Source: JAEUMW01 sp963734295 (GTDB taxonomy: Bacteria > Pseudomonadota > Gammaproteobacteria > Burkholderiales > JAEUMW01). From it: a DNA stretch of 64,000 nt. The stretch lies in the NCBI GenBank assembly GCA_963734295.1, contig CAVTGS010000010.1, positions 62,001-126,000 of the forward strand, written 5' to 3'. Positions 36,796 through 49,270 of this stretch are shown piece after piece; position 1 is the stretch's first letter; the number at the start of each line of letters is the position of its first letter. The notes beneath the pieces were generated by a model. It saw only the letters and a program-made list of their open reading frames with translations, was not told the DNA's origin and searched no databases. The position numbers and the translations under genes are program-made.

Positions 36796-38154
36796 TCAGT
36801 GCACCGCGCCGACCTGTGATTGTCCGCGCCCGATCGCCACGTATTCGAACCCTTCCTGCATCAGCTGCTTCGGGTCGTACAGGTTACGCCCGTCGAAGAT
36901 GACCGGGCGCTTCATGAAACGTCTCATGGCGGCGAAGTCCGGATAGCGGAACGGCTTCCATTCGGTCACCAACACCAACGCGTCGACACCCTTGATCGCG
37001 TCGTACTGGTTGTCGGAGAGCGCGAGGGACCCGTCCGTGAACCAGGCCGAGGGCAGGACGGCCCGTGCCGCGTCCATCGCTACCGGGTCGTAGGCCTGAA
37101 TCCGCGCGCCCGCTGCAATTGCGGCCTGCAGGAACACCACCGCGGGCGCCTCGCGCATGTCGTCCGTTCCCGGCTTGAAGGCGAGCCCCCACAGACCCAG
37201 GTTCACACCGCGCAAATCCGGCGTGAAGCGTGCTGCCACCTTCTCGAACAATCGCTGCTTCTGGCTTTCGTTGCGCCGCTCGACGGCCTGCAGCAACTGC
37301 GCTTCAAAGCCGTTCGTTGCGGCGGCATGGATGAGTGCCTTAACGTCCTTCGGAAAGCACGAACCGCCATAACCGGCTCCGGGGTAGATGAACGAGTAGC
37401 CGATGCGGGCATCGGAACCGATGCCAAGACGGACATTCTCGACGTCGACGCCGAGGCGCTCACACAGATTGGCGATTTCGTTCATGTACGAGATCTTGGT
37501 CGCGAGCATGGCGTTCGCGGCGTACTTCGTCATCTCGGCGTCGCGCACCCCCATGAACAGGATGCGCTCGTGATTGCGCATGAAGGGGTAATAGAGCGAG
37601 CGCATGGTCTCTGCCGCGCGCTCACTTTCCACACCGACCACGACCCGGTCCGGCCGCATGAAGTCCTTGACCGCGTCGCCTTCCTTGAGGAATTCGGGAT
37701 TGCTCACGACATCGAACTCGATCTCCACAGCCCGCCTTGCCAGCTCATCGTGCACGGCGGCTCGCACTCTGTCGGCCGTGCCGACGGGGACGGTCGACTT
37801 GTCCACGATGAGACAGTATTGGTCCATGTGGCGGCCGATTTCGCGTGCCACGGCCAGGACGTGCTGCAGATCGGCGGAGCCGTCCTCCTGGGGCGGCGTC
37901 CCGACTGCGATGAAAAATACGTTACCCTCGTTCATGGCGTCCGGGAGCGAGGTGGTGAACTGCAGCCGTCCCTCCCTCGCGTTGGTATTGACGATGCTCT
38001 CGAGCCCGGGCTCGTAGATCGGGATCCGACCGGCCTTCAACGCGGCGATCTTCGATTCGTCCTTGTCGACGCAGATGACGCGGTTTCCCATTTCGGCGAA
38101 GCAGGCGCCGGTGACAAGACCGACGTATCCGGTCCCGATGACACAAAGATTCAT
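36796..38154 (-). CDS. ugd: UDP-glucose 6-dehydrogenase
   Basis: Two-step NAD-dependent oxidation of UDP-glucose to UDP-glucuronate, a precursor of acidic capsule or of modified lipid A. 452 residues, normal length. NAD-binding VIGTGYVGLVTGACFAEMGN at the start, IAVGTPPQEDGSADL, the TVPVGT segment, FLKEGDAVKDFMRPDRVVVG and the catalytic Cys in GAGYGGSCFPKDVKAL. The C-terminal UDP-binding part has LGLWGLAFKPGTDDMREAPA. It converges on the SDR gene and seems to be transcribed alone. Confidence 0.96.
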   Translation of the reverse strand: MNLCVIGTGYVGLVTGACFAEMGNRVICVDKDESKIAALKAGRIPIYEPGLESIVNTNAREGRLQFTTSLPDAMNEGNVFFIAVGTPPQEDGSADLQHVLAVAREIGRHMDQYCLIVDKSTVPVGTADRVRAAVHDELARRAVEIEFDVVSNPEFLKEGDAVKDFMRPDRVVVGVESERAAETMRSLYYPFMRNHERILFMGVRDAEMTKYAANAMLATKISYMNEIANLCERLGVDVENVRLGIGSDARIGYSFIYPGAGYGGSCFPKDVKALIHAAATNGFEAQLLQAVERRNESQKQRLFEKVAARFTPDLRGVNLGLWGLAFKPGTDDMREAPAVVFLQAAIAAGARIQAYDPVAMDAARAVLPSAWFTDGSLALSDNQYDAIKGVDALVLVTEWKPFRYPDFAAMRRFMKRPVIFDGRNLYDPKQLMQEGFEYVAIGRGQSQVGAVH

Positions 38155-38276
38155 TGCGGATTACTCCCCTGACTTCGAATTCTGGAGTGGGTTGGCAGTA
38201 CGACGGACTGAGCGGATTCTAGCAGCCGCATGCAGCGCACCGTTCGATACAGCCGGGCGGCGGCCGAAAAAACGGA

Positions 38277-39044
38277 TCACGCGTGGGCTGCGAGGGCGTC
38301 TTCTCCGCACACCGGGCAGCCGACATCCTTCCGCAGCCGCACCGAACGCCATTCCATGGCGAGCACGTCGAGCAGCAGGAGTCTTCCGTTCAGGGATTCG
38401 CCGACGCCCGCGGCGAGCTTCAAGACCTCGGCGGCCTGCGTCGTGCCGATCATCCCGACCAGTGGCGCGAAGACGCCCATGACCGCGCACCGCGTCTCCT
38501 CGACCTCGGTGCCCTCCGGAAACAGGCAGCTGTAGCAGGGACTGGCCGGGTCACGCAGGTCGAACACGCTGACCTGACCGTCGAAGCGCACGCCGGCACC
38601 CGACACGAGCGGACGGCGGTGCTTCACGCATGCGCGGTTGATCGCGTGGCGGGTGGGAAAATTGTCGGAGCAATCGACCACGATGTCGGCATCGGCTACC
38701 AGAGGATCGAGGCGGTCGGCACCAATGCGCTCCGGCATCCCGACGACGCGCACCTCGGGATTGAGCGCCGCAATTGCGTCCGCGGCGGCTTCCACCTTCG
38801 GCCGTCCGATATCCCCGCTGCGAAAGATGATCTGCCGCTGGAGATTGGTGAGATCGACTCGGTCGCCGTCGCAGAGCGTCATCGTTCCAACCCCGGCCGA
38901 CGCCAGGTAAATCGACAGCGGCGCCCCCAATCCGCCCACCCCGACCACGAGCACGTGGGTGCGACGGATGCGCTCCTGCCCCTCGAATCCGACTTCGGGC
39001 AGCAGGATATGGCGGCTGTAGCGGGTGAGCTGATCGTCGTTCAT
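38277..39044 (-). CDS. moeB: Molybdopterin-synthase adenylyltransferase (MoeB/ThiF/HesA family)
   Basis: 255 residues, E1-like enzyme that adenylates the C-terminal Gly-Gly of a small sulfur carrier (MoaD or ThiS). ATP-binding VVGVGGLGAPLSIYLASAGV, the Arg motif in LTNLQRQIIF, DCSDNFPTRHAINRAC and zinc-binding CYSC and CPVC pairs. The family does not separate MoeB from ThiF by motif alone. The moeB-ctpA-gpmA order is common in betaproteobacteria and this part looks like core chromosome. Confidence 0.88.
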   Translation of the reverse strand: MNDDQLTRYSRHILLPEVGFEGQERIRRTHVLVVGVGGLGAPLSIYLASAGVGTMTLCDGDRVDLTNLQRQIIFRSGDIGRPKVEAAADAIAALNPEVRVVGMPERIGADRLDPLVADADIVVDCSDNFPTRHAINRACVKHRRPLVSGAGVRFDGQVSVFDLRDPASPCYSCLFPEGTEVEETRCAVMGVFAPLVGMIGTTQAAEVLKLAAGVGESLNGRLLLLDVLAMEWRSVRLRKDVGCPVCGEDALAAHA

Positions 39045-39131
39045 TGCGATGCCGGAAAGCGAGACCGAAAAGACTGCGGCCCGTCGAAGCGGGCCGCAAC
39101 GAAATCGACGAGCCTCGGCTGGTTCGCTGGT

Positions 39132-40568
39132 TCAGGTGCCCTGCTGCTTTTGCAGGACCTGAAGGCCCTTCAGGAGGTTCAAGGCCTGATTGAGCTGGTA
39201 GTCGTCTTTGGAGCCGAACTCCTTCGGTGGACCCTGATCGCCCTTTTCCTTGTCCTCGTCCTTCTTGGGCTTTGCATCGGGCTTAGATTCCGGCTTGCTC
39301 TCGGGCTTCGCCTGCGAGGGCGCCGCTTTCGGGTCCGCGTCCTTCTCCTTGTCGTTCGAAAGATGTCGCTCCAGATCGGCTTCCCGCAGCCTGAGCGACG
39401 TCTCCGCCGCAGCCGGATCTTCCGCCACGATGTCCGGCGTGATCCCTTTCGCCTGGATCGAGCGTCCGCTCGGGGTGTAATAGCGCGCAGTGGTGAGCTT
39501 GATCGCCGTGTTGTTGCCCAGCGGCAGGATGGTTTGTACCGACCCCTTGCCGAATGTCTGGGTGCCGAGAACGATCGCCCGCTTGTGATCCTGGAGCGCG
39601 CCGGCGACGATCTCGGACGCCGAGGCCGAGCCGCCGTTGACCAGCACCACCATCGGCACCGTCTTCACTTCCGGCGGCAGCTTCTTCACGTAGTCGTCCC
39701 GCAGGCTGCCGCGCAGGTAATTCTCCGGACTGGCGGTGAGTTTCATCTTCGAGTCTTCGGTGCGCCCATCGGTGTACACCACCAGCGCATTCTGCGGCAG
39801 GAACATCGCCGAAACGGCCACCGCCCCGTTCAGCAGACCGCCCGGATCGTTGCGCAGGTCGAGCACGATGCCGCGCAGCGGGCCGTTGTTTTCCTTGATG
39901 ATCTTCTCGACCGCCTTGGCGAGGTTCTCGGCGGTGTGCTCCTGGAACTGGGTCACGCGGAAAAAGCCGAAGCCGGGCTCGACCAGTTTCGCTTTGACGC
40001 TCTGGATCTTGATGACCGCGCGGTTCAAGGTGAAGGTGAGCGGCTTGGTTTCGCCCTTGCGCACGACGGTCAGCGTGATCGGCGTATTGGGCTTGCCGCG
40101 CATGCGCTTCACGGCGTCATTCAGCGACATGCCCTTCACCGACGACTCGTCGAGCTTGATGATGAGGTCACCGGACTTGATACCCGCGATGTAGGCCGGC
40201 GTGTCTTCAATCGGGCTGATCACCTTGACGAAGCCGTCTTCCATGCCGACCTCGATGCCGAGCCCCCCGAACTCGCCCTGGGTGCCGACCTGGAGCTCCT
40301 TGAAGGCCTCGGCGTCGAGGTACGAGGAGTGCGGGTCGAGGCCCGACAGCATGCCGTTGATGGCTTCGTTGATAAGCTTCTTGTCCTCGACCGGTTCGAC
40401 GTAGTCGCTCTTGACGCGGCCGAAGACCTCGGTGAAGGCACGCAATTCCTCCACCGGAAGCGGCCCGGGATTGTCCCGCTGTGCGACGGCCGATAGGTTG
40501 AGGCTGATCATGATCCCGAGCACGGCCCCGAGTAGGATCAACCCAGCTTGCTGCCGCTTGCTTTTCAT
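39132..40568 (-). CDS. ctpA: C-terminal processing peptidase, S41 family
   Basis: 478 residues. N-terminal signal/anchor (about 7-28, LILLGAVLGIMISLNL), a PDZ domain (about 85-175, GGLGIEVGMEDGFVKVISPI) and the S41 protease domain with the catalytic Ser in VNGGSASASEIVAGAL and the Lys in GTQTFGKGSVQT. The C-terminal 80 residues are a charged, Lys/Pro/Ser-rich tail with repeats of SKPE. Acts in the periplasm on C-termini of target proteins. ATG 40568 gives the signal sequence. An open frame extends further upstream without support. Confidence 0.93.
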   Translation of the reverse strand: MKSKRQQAGLILLGAVLGIMISLNLSAVAQRDNPGPLPVEELRAFTEVFGRVKSDYVEPVEDKKLINEAINGMLSGLDPHSSYLDAEAFKELQVGTQGEFGGLGIEVGMEDGFVKVISPIEDTPAYIAGIKSGDLIIKLDESSVKGMSLNDAVKRMRGKPNTPITLTVVRKGETKPLTFTLNRAVIKIQSVKAKLVEPGFGFFRVTQFQEHTAENLAKAVEKIIKENNGPLRGIVLDLRNDPGGLLNGAVAVSAMFLPQNALVVYTDGRTEDSKMKLTASPENYLRGSLRDDYVKKLPPEVKTVPMVVLVNGGSASASEIVAGALQDHKRAIVLGTQTFGKGSVQTILPLGNNTAIKLTTARYYTPSGRSIQAKGITPDIVAEDPAAAETSLRLREADLERHLSNDKEKDADPKAAPSQAKPESKPESKPDAKPKKDEDKEKGDQGPPKEFGSKDDYQLNQALNLLKGLQVLQKQQGT

Positions 40569-40861
40569 GTGTGTTCTGCTCCTGCCGCGTTGCTCACTTG
40601 CTGAGGTGGACCTCGGTCGAGGACATGCAAGATCAGACCCCGAAAAGAGAATCTCGAAGTATAAACCCGAACGAGCTGCCTTAACCGGCAGAGATCGTGG
40701 ACTTCCGAAGCGCCTCGCGAGTTCCCCCAAAGGAGGGGAGGCGACGCTGACGTTGAGCGGGCTGAGAGGTGAAGGCGAAGAAAAGTTGGGGGTCGCCGCT
40801 GCGCGACGAAAGGCGCAGTCGCCCGGCGGCCGTGCCAAGCGACTGCGCAGCGGCGGCCTTC

Positions 40862-41608
40862 CTAGCCGGCCTTACCCTGATTGGCAACCGCCTTCGCGGC
40901 ACGCTCGATTTCGTCCTGGTCGCCCAGATAGTAGTGGCGAATGGGCTTCAACTCGGCATCGAGCTCGTAGACCAGCGGCACCCCGGTGGGGATGTTGAGG
41001 CCGACGATCTCCGCGTCGGAGATGCCGTCCAGGTACTTGACCAGCGCGCGCAGCGAATTGCCGTGTGCGGCGATGACGAGCCGTTCGCCCCGCTTCACGG
41101 CCGGCGCCAGAACCTCCATCCACAGCGGCAGGAAGCGCGCGACCGTGTCCTTGAGGCTCTCCGTCAAGGGCAGCTCGGTCTCCGACAGACCCCGATACCG
41201 CGGCTCGAGGCCCGGGAAGCGCGGATCGTCGCGGGTGAGCGCGGGCGGCGGAATGTCGTAGCTGCGCCGCCAGACCATGACCTGCTGTTCGCCGAACTTG
41301 GCGGCGGTCTCGGCCTTGTTCAGGCCCTGGAGCGCGCCGTAGTGCCGTTCGTTCAGGCGCCACATGTTCTCGACGGGGATCCACATGAGATCCATTTCCT
41401 CGAGCACGAGCCAGAGTGTGCGGATCGCCCGCTTCAGCACGGAGGTGTAAGCGCGGTCGAAGACGAAGCCCTGTTCCTTGAGCAGCCGGCCGGCACGCTT
41501 CGCCTCGGCAGTGCCCTTTTCGGACAGACCGACGTCGGTCCAGCCCGTGAAGCGGTTTTCCTGGTTCCACGTGCTCTCGCCGTGGCGGAGAAGAACGACT
41601 TTGTACAT
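40862..41608 (-). CDS. gpmA: 2,3-bisphosphoglycerate-dependent phosphoglycerate mutase
   Basis: Interconverts 3- and 2-phosphoglycerate in glycolysis. 248 residues. Catalytic His in VVLLRHGESTWNQENRFTGW, then TSVLKRAIRTLW, LNERHYGALQGLNKAE and the second His in ERLVIAAHGNSLRALVKYLD. ATG 41608 lies about 8 bases from an AGGGAG ribosome site and gives the usual MYKVVLLRHGE start. The 293-base gap to ctpA shows nothing recognisable. Confidence 0.96.
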   Translation of the reverse strand: MYKVVLLRHGESTWNQENRFTGWTDVGLSEKGTAEAKRAGRLLKEQGFVFDRAYTSVLKRAIRTLWLVLEEMDLMWIPVENMWRLNERHYGALQGLNKAETAAKFGEQQVMVWRRSYDIPPPALTRDDPRFPGLEPRYRGLSETELPLTESLKDTVARFLPLWMEVLAPAVKRGERLVIAAHGNSLRALVKYLDGISDAEIVGLNIPTGVPLVYELDAELKPIRHYYLGDQDEIERAAKAVANQGKAG

Positions 41609-41788
41609 GGGCACGCTCCCTTTTCGTGGGTGAGGCTAATCCGCAAGGTCTCTGCGGTGACGAGTATCCTGAATTATCGCGGAAACGCTTGATGCACCGC
41701 AACCTGTCGGCCCTGTTGGCCGCGATGGTATGTCGATGCGGCAACCCGGCGTTTCCGGGGCGCGCTCGGGTGCCCGAAGGGCTTGCAC

Positions 41789-41813
41789 AAGCATATTGCA
41801 TTAGTATATGCTT
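41789..41813. promoter_or_regulatory. Inverted repeat upstream of arsR, likely autoregulatory operator
   Basis: AAGCATAT (41789-41796) and ATATGCTT (41806-41813) are perfect 8-base arms separated by 9 bases, ending 8 bases before the arsR start codon. AT-rich against the high-GC background. ArsR-family repressors bind such palindromes over their own promoters. The assignment rests on symmetry and position. Confidence 0.65.
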
Positions 41814-41821
41814 AATTACCT

Positions 41822-42169
41822 ATGAGTGCCGCCTCGTCCGTGAAGCCGAAATCCACCGCGATCACCCATGAGCTCATCGACAAGGACGAGCACATCGAGC
41901 AGGCCGCGCGCGCCATGAAAGCCATGTCTCACCCGCTTCGACTCAAGATCCTGTGCGTACTCGGAGATCGGGAAGCCAGCGTCCAGGAGATCGTCGACTT
42001 CGTCGGCACCACCCAGAGCAACATTTCCCAGCATCTCGCCATCCTGCGGGACAAGGGTGTGCTGCGCACCCGCAAGGACGCGAACCGGGTCTATTACCGG
42101 GTCGGCGACGCCCGCACGCTGAAGCTGATCGGGATGATGCGGGACGTCTTCTGCGGCTTCGCTCCGTAG
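41822..42169 (+). CDS. ArsR-family repressor with SqrR/BigR-like cysteine spacing
   Basis: 115 residues. Winged-helix core (about 30-100): MSHPLRLKILCVLGDREASV, GTTQSNISQHLAILRDKGVL and TRKDANRVYYRV. The metal-site ELCVCDL of arsenic sensors is absent. Its only cysteines are Cys45 (end of helix 2) and Cys111 (C-terminal helix), 66 residues apart, the same spacing as the persulfide-sensing Cys pair of SqrR (41/107) and BigR (42/108). It probably represses itself and the RND pump genes downstream, where a second palindrome lies. Ligand identity is inferred. Confidence 0.88.
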   Translation: MSAASSVKPKSTAITHELIDKDEHIEQAARAMKAMSHPLRLKILCVLGDREASVQEIVDFVGTTQSNISQHLAILRDKGVLRTRKDANRVYYRVGDARTLKLIGMMRDVFCGFAP

Positions 42170-42235
42170 ACTCTTCAAGCCCTCGACCGAGCACGGCCCC
42201 CAGCGATGCAGCGCGACAGCAAACCGAGCCTTTGT

Positions 42236-42255
42236 ATATTAGAACATATTAATAT
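42236..42255. promoter_or_regulatory. AT-rich inverted repeat before the RND adaptor gene
   Basis: ATATTA (42236-42241) and TAATAT (42250-42255) are perfect arms with an 8-base spacer inside an AT-rich stretch (42230-42260) unlike the surrounding DNA. It shares CATATT with the palindrome upstream of arsR. It lies 14 bases before the likely GTG start of the adaptor, so it may be a second ArsR-type operator overlapping the pump promoter. Confidence 0.5.
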
Positions 42256-42268
42256 TATTGGTGGGCTC

Positions 42269-43301
42269 GTGCGCTCCGCGAACGCGGCAGCCCTCGTTTC
42301 CGCCATGCTTCTTGCCGCAACCGCCGCCGTCGCGGCCGCGAACGAAACGTTGGCGACCTCCACCGCGGCCACCCGTGAGGTCGACGAGATCTACGTGGCA
42401 GATGGGGTCGTCGAGGCGGTTCGCCAGTCGACGGTTTCAGCACAGATAGCCGGTCGTGTCGTCGCCGTGAATTTCGACGTCGGGGACTACGTGAAGCAGG
42501 GCGCGGTCATCGTTCGAATCGACCCGCGCCAGGTCACGCAAGCGGCGGCCGAGAGTCAGGCACAGGTGGCGCAGGCACGCGCGCGGTTCGAGGACGCCAA
42601 GGCGAGCTACGAGCGGACCAAGCAGCTGTTCCAGCAAAAGTTCGTGAGCCAGGCCGCCCTCGACAAGGCCAAGGCCGAGTTCGAGGCCGCACAGGCCCAA
42701 CTCCAGGCGACGCGCGCGGGCCTCGGGGTGGCCGAGACTACGCGCGAATTCGCGACACGTGGTCGCTCCGTACAGCGGTGTTGTCTCGGCTCGACTGGTG
42801 GAACTGGGCGAGATGGCGAGCCCTGGCACGCCGCTCATGGCGGGCTTCGATCCGCGGGAGATGCGGGTCGTCGCGAACATTCCGCAATACAAGGTCGCGG
42901 CGGTGCGCGCCGCCAAATCGGCCACGGTGGAAGTCCCCGCCGCGAATCGTCGCATCCGGGCGGCCGAGGTCACCGTGCTGCCGGCGGCCGACCCGAAGTC
43001 CCTTACCACCAAGGTTCGACTCGAGTTGCCCGGCGAGCAGCGCGACTTGTCGCCGGGCATGTTCGCGCGTGCCCGCTTCGTGATCGGGCGCGCGTCGAAG
43101 CTGGTGGTGCCGGCGCAAGCAATACTGCGTCGCAGTGAAGTGACGGCGGTTTACGTGGTGGATGACGAGGGCAAGCCGCACCTGCGCCAAGTTCGGACCG
43201 GGGAGGAGGCAGGGGGCGACTGGATCGAGATCCTGGCAGGCGTGAACCCCGGGGAAAAGGTCGCGCTCGACCCCGTCAAGGCCGGTATCGCGCGGCAGTA
43301 A
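42269..43301 (+). CDS. RND efflux periplasmic adaptor (membrane fusion protein), one frameshift
   Basis: About 343 residues once a surplus base near 42757 is removed. A signal peptide (ALVSAMLLAATAAVAAA) is followed by VVEAVRQSTVSAQIAGRVVA, the lipoyl half-motif VGDYVKQGAVIVRID, a coiled-coil hairpin and, after the break, VAPYSGVVSARLVELGEMAS, then the barrel and C-terminal parts. GTG 42269 is preferred because it places the signal peptide at the N-terminus. An ATG at 42206 would put the AT-rich operator inside the gene. It joins the RND pump 3 bases downstream to an outer-membrane channel not seen here. Confidence 0.86.
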
Positions 43302-43304
43302 GAG

Positions 43305-46536
<3,232 letters not shown>

Positions 46537-46557
46537 ACTACCCAAGGAGCCTTGCCC

Positions 46558-46770
46558 ATGACCACCGACCGCATGATCCGCATCTTCGCCGGCGCTTTCG
46601 TGCTCTTGTCCCTCGCCCTCGGTGTCGAGGGCAGTCCGCTCTTCCACAGCGCGAACTGGCTCTGGTTCACCGCCTTCGTCGGCGCCAATCTCTTTCAGAG
46701 CGGCTTCACCCGCTTCTGCCCGCTGGAGATCGTCCTGAAGAAGCTCGGCGTGCGGCAAGTCGCCGCTTGA
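46558..46770 (+). CDS. DUF2892 membrane protein
   Basis: 70 residues, two membrane segments (about 8-22 and 28-45) and the family motif GANLFQSGFTRFCPLEIVLK with its conserved Cys. DUF2892 domains are also found fused to rhodanese in YgaP and near sulfur-transfer genes. An AAGGAG ribosome site lies about 8 bases before ATG 46558. Its stop overlaps the possible TTG start of the next gene. Function unknown, but the Cys and the neighbours suggest a role with sulfane sulfur. Confidence 0.82.
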   Translation: MTTDRMIRIFAGAFVLLSLALGVEGSPLFHSANWLWFTAFVGANLFQSGFTRFCPLEIVLKKLGVRQVAA

Positions 46771-48558
46771 CGCCGCCCCGCGGCACCGGCGTTCCGGCCG
46801 CGGCCCACCTCGCCCTGGCGTGCGCCGGGGCAATGTGGATCGTGCCTTTTCTGCACCCTCTGCACTTCTACCCGATACCGACCTTTCACGGAGAGCTCGC
46901 GGCCGCGATGCTCGGTCTCGCGGCGCTGAGCCTGTGGCTTCCCGGACGTGGGTCCGGGCCGGCGACGCTGCCTGCGACAGCGGTCCTGCCTCTCTTTCTC
47001 GCCGCTGTTGATCGGTCTTCAGATCGCTCTGGGGCGACTCGCGAATCCGGTGGACGGGATCGTCGGCGCGCTCTTCCTCGGCTGGGCAGCCGCGCTGACG
47101 TGGCTGGCGGCGGAGCTTCGGGACCGTTACGGATTGGAGCGCGTGGTGATGGTCTTTGCCTGGTGCGCGCTGGCGGGCGCGCTGGCCTCCACGGCCATCG
47201 GCCTCTTCCAGCAGTACGCCCCCGAGGCGATCGGCCGGATCGCCATGCGCCGCATGACACCTGCGATCTACGCGAACCTCGGTCAGCCGAATCACCTGGC
47301 GCATCAGCTTGCCTTGGGACTGGCCTCGCTCGTGTACTTGTCCGCGACGCGACGGCTTTCCGTGGCCGGGGGTGTCGTCCTCGCGATGCCGATGCTGTTC
47401 GTGGCGGCGTTGACCCAGTCGCGCAGCCCGTGGCTCTATTTCGCCGCGTTTGCGATCCTGGCCGGCTTCCACCGCAGGTCGCTCGACCCCACTGCCGGGC
47501 GTCGCCTTCTGGTCGGGTCGCTCTTGCTCGTGCCGGGCATCGGCGCGGCACAGTTGGCGGCACAGCTGCCGTTCCTGCAGCCCGCCTCGTACACGATGCT
47601 GCCGATCGATCGCCTGTTCGAAGTGGCGTCCGGTTGGTCGCCACGCGTCGCGGTGTGGAAGGAAGCTTGGGCAATGTTCGCCTCGTCGCCGCTCCTGGGG
47701 GTCGGGTTCGGGCAGTTCGCGTGGCGTCATTTTCTGCAGGTATCCGCCGCGGCCGGGTCCGTGGCGCCCGGCCTGTACGACCACGCCCATAACCTGTTCC
47801 TGCAGCTCCTTGCCGAACTCGGTGTGTTCGCCGGCGCTGCGGCGCTGCTCGCGGTCGGCGCGTGGATCGCGGGCGTACTGCGCGAGGCCGCATCGCCGGA
47901 ACGCTGGTGGGTGCTCGCCGTCGCCGCCGTGGCCGGCATTCACAGCATGTTAGAATATCCGTTCTGGTACGCGTATTTCCTCGGCGCGGTAGCCCTCCTC
48001 GCAGGCTTGGCCGATCGGCACCGACTGAAGTTTTCACGAGCTGTCTCCCCGCACTTTGCATTCGCGCCCATCGTCGTCGTCGGGTGGTCAGTCGCTTTCT
48101 GGCTGTATTTCGATTACTCCCGGATTGAAGGGCTGAGCGTCAACGTCTTCACGACCGGGTCGGGTGGCGACCGCATGGTTCGGGTACGGGAAACATTCAA
48201 AGAGGTCGAGGGGCGTTCGCTGCTGCAGCCCTATGTCGATCTCGGCTTGGCGAACGCGGAGGCACTCGGTCGGGAACGGCTACCGGAAAAGCTCGCGCGG
48301 AATTCGCGGGTGCTGCGTTTCGCGCCGACGCGGGAGGTTGCGTATCGGCAGGCGGTGCTGCTTGCCCTGGACGGGCAGGCGGATGCGGCACAAGCCCAGC
48401 TCGCCCGCAGTGCCACCTACTATCCCGGATTCCTTGCGACCTTCGCGCGCGTGCTGAAGGAACTGGAGGGAACCGACCCTGCGGCAATCGGTCCGTTGCT
48501 GCGCTACGCGGAGGAAAGACTGAATGAGCCCCGATATCATGCAGTTCGTGCAGACTAA
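46767..48558 (+). CDS. PglL-like O-oligosaccharyltransferase / Wzy-C family protein (one frameshift)
   Basis: About 596 residues after removal of a surplus base near 47004. Polytopic inner-membrane protein. Markers: YANLGQPNHLAHQLALGLAS, ALTQSRSPWLYF, LYDHAHNLFLQLLAELGVFA and HSMLEYPFWYAYFLGAVALL, the pattern of PglL/PilO-type transferases that move lipid-linked glycans to proteins in the periplasm. The soluble C-terminal 140 residues have helical repeats (RSATYYPGFLATFARVLKEL). The start is uncertain: TTG 46767 overlapping DUF2892, or ATG 46833. It overlaps the rhodanese gene by 35 bases. O-antigen ligase or polymerase activity is an alternative. Confidence 0.78.
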
Positions 48559-48952
48559 CATCTGGTTGATCGTGATCGCCGTGGTGAGCGGCGGCATGCT
48601 GCTGTGGCCCATGATTCGTCAGACGATGCAGGGCGGCGGCGAGGTCGGCACGCTGGAGGCGACACAGCTCATCAATCGCCGGGATGCGGTGATTCTCGAC
48701 GTGCGCGAGCCGGGCGAGTATGCCGCCGGTCACCTTCCGAATGCGAAGCACATTCCCCTCGCCCAGCTCGCATCCCGCATGAAGGAGCTCGAAAAGTTCA
48801 AGGAGCGGCCGATCGTGATCACCTGTGCGAGCGGCAATCGGTCCGGCTCTGCGGTAAGCCTACTCAAGAAGAACGGCTTCAAGGAGGCGGTCAACCTGAA
48901 GGGCGGCATCGGCGCGTGGCAGCAGGCGAGTCTGCCGCTCGAGAAGAAGTGA
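48524..48952 (+). CDS. Membrane-anchored rhodanese
   Basis: 142 residues. One N-terminal membrane helix (about 11-30, NIWLIVIAVVSGGMLLWPM), then a single rhodanese domain with AVILDVREPGEYAAGHLPNA and the active-site loop ITCASGNRSGSA with the sulfur-carrying Cys. Likely a sulfurtransferase facing the cytoplasm or periplasm. A GGAGG ribosome site precedes ATG 48524. It is directly followed by grxC (no gap) and forms the start of the conserved rhodanese-grxC-secB-gpsA block of betaproteobacteria. Confidence 0.93.
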   Translation: MSPDIMQFVQTNIWLIVIAVVSGGMLLWPMIRQTMQGGGEVGTLEATQLINRRDAVILDVREPGEYAAGHLPNAKHIPLAQLASRMKELEKFKERPIVITCASGNRSGSAVSLLKKNGFKEAVNLKGGIGAWQQASLPLEKK

Positions 48953-49219
48953 ATGCGCGAAGTTTCCATGTATGCCACCGGCGTGTGCCCGTACTGCGTG
49001 ATGGCCGAACGCCTGCTGCGATCGAAAGGCGTAACCGAGATCCGCAAGATCCGCGTCGACCTCGACCCCGAGCGGCGGATCGAGATGACCGAGCGCACCG
49101 GGCGTCGCACCGTGCCGCAGATCTACATCGGCGATCATCATGTCGGCGGCTTCGACGAGCTCTCCGCGCTCGAACGTGCAGGTCGTCTGGAACCGCTGCT
49201 CGCAGGAGCCTCGGGATAG
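48953..49219 (+). CDS. grxC: Glutaredoxin 3
   Basis: 88 residues. Dithiol active site CPYC in SMYATGVCPYCVMAERLLRS, then the cis-Pro loop RTVPQIYIGDHHVGGFDELS that binds glutathione. Reduces disulfides and glutathione adducts in the cytoplasm. It begins on the base after the rhodanese stop, so the two are co-translated. Confidence 0.95.
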   Translation: MREVSMYATGVCPYCVMAERLLRSKGVTEIRKIRVDLDPERRIEMTERTGRRTVPQIYIGDHHVGGFDELSALERAGRLEPLLAGASG

Positions 49220-49270
49220 GATGAGGGGAGCCCACATCGGTTATCATCCGCAATTTGACCGAGGTGCCGC

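Noticed and set aside
38283..40496. Long plus-strand open frame opposite moeB and ctpA
   Set aside because: Mirror frame of two well-supported minus-strand genes. No recognisable protein motifs.
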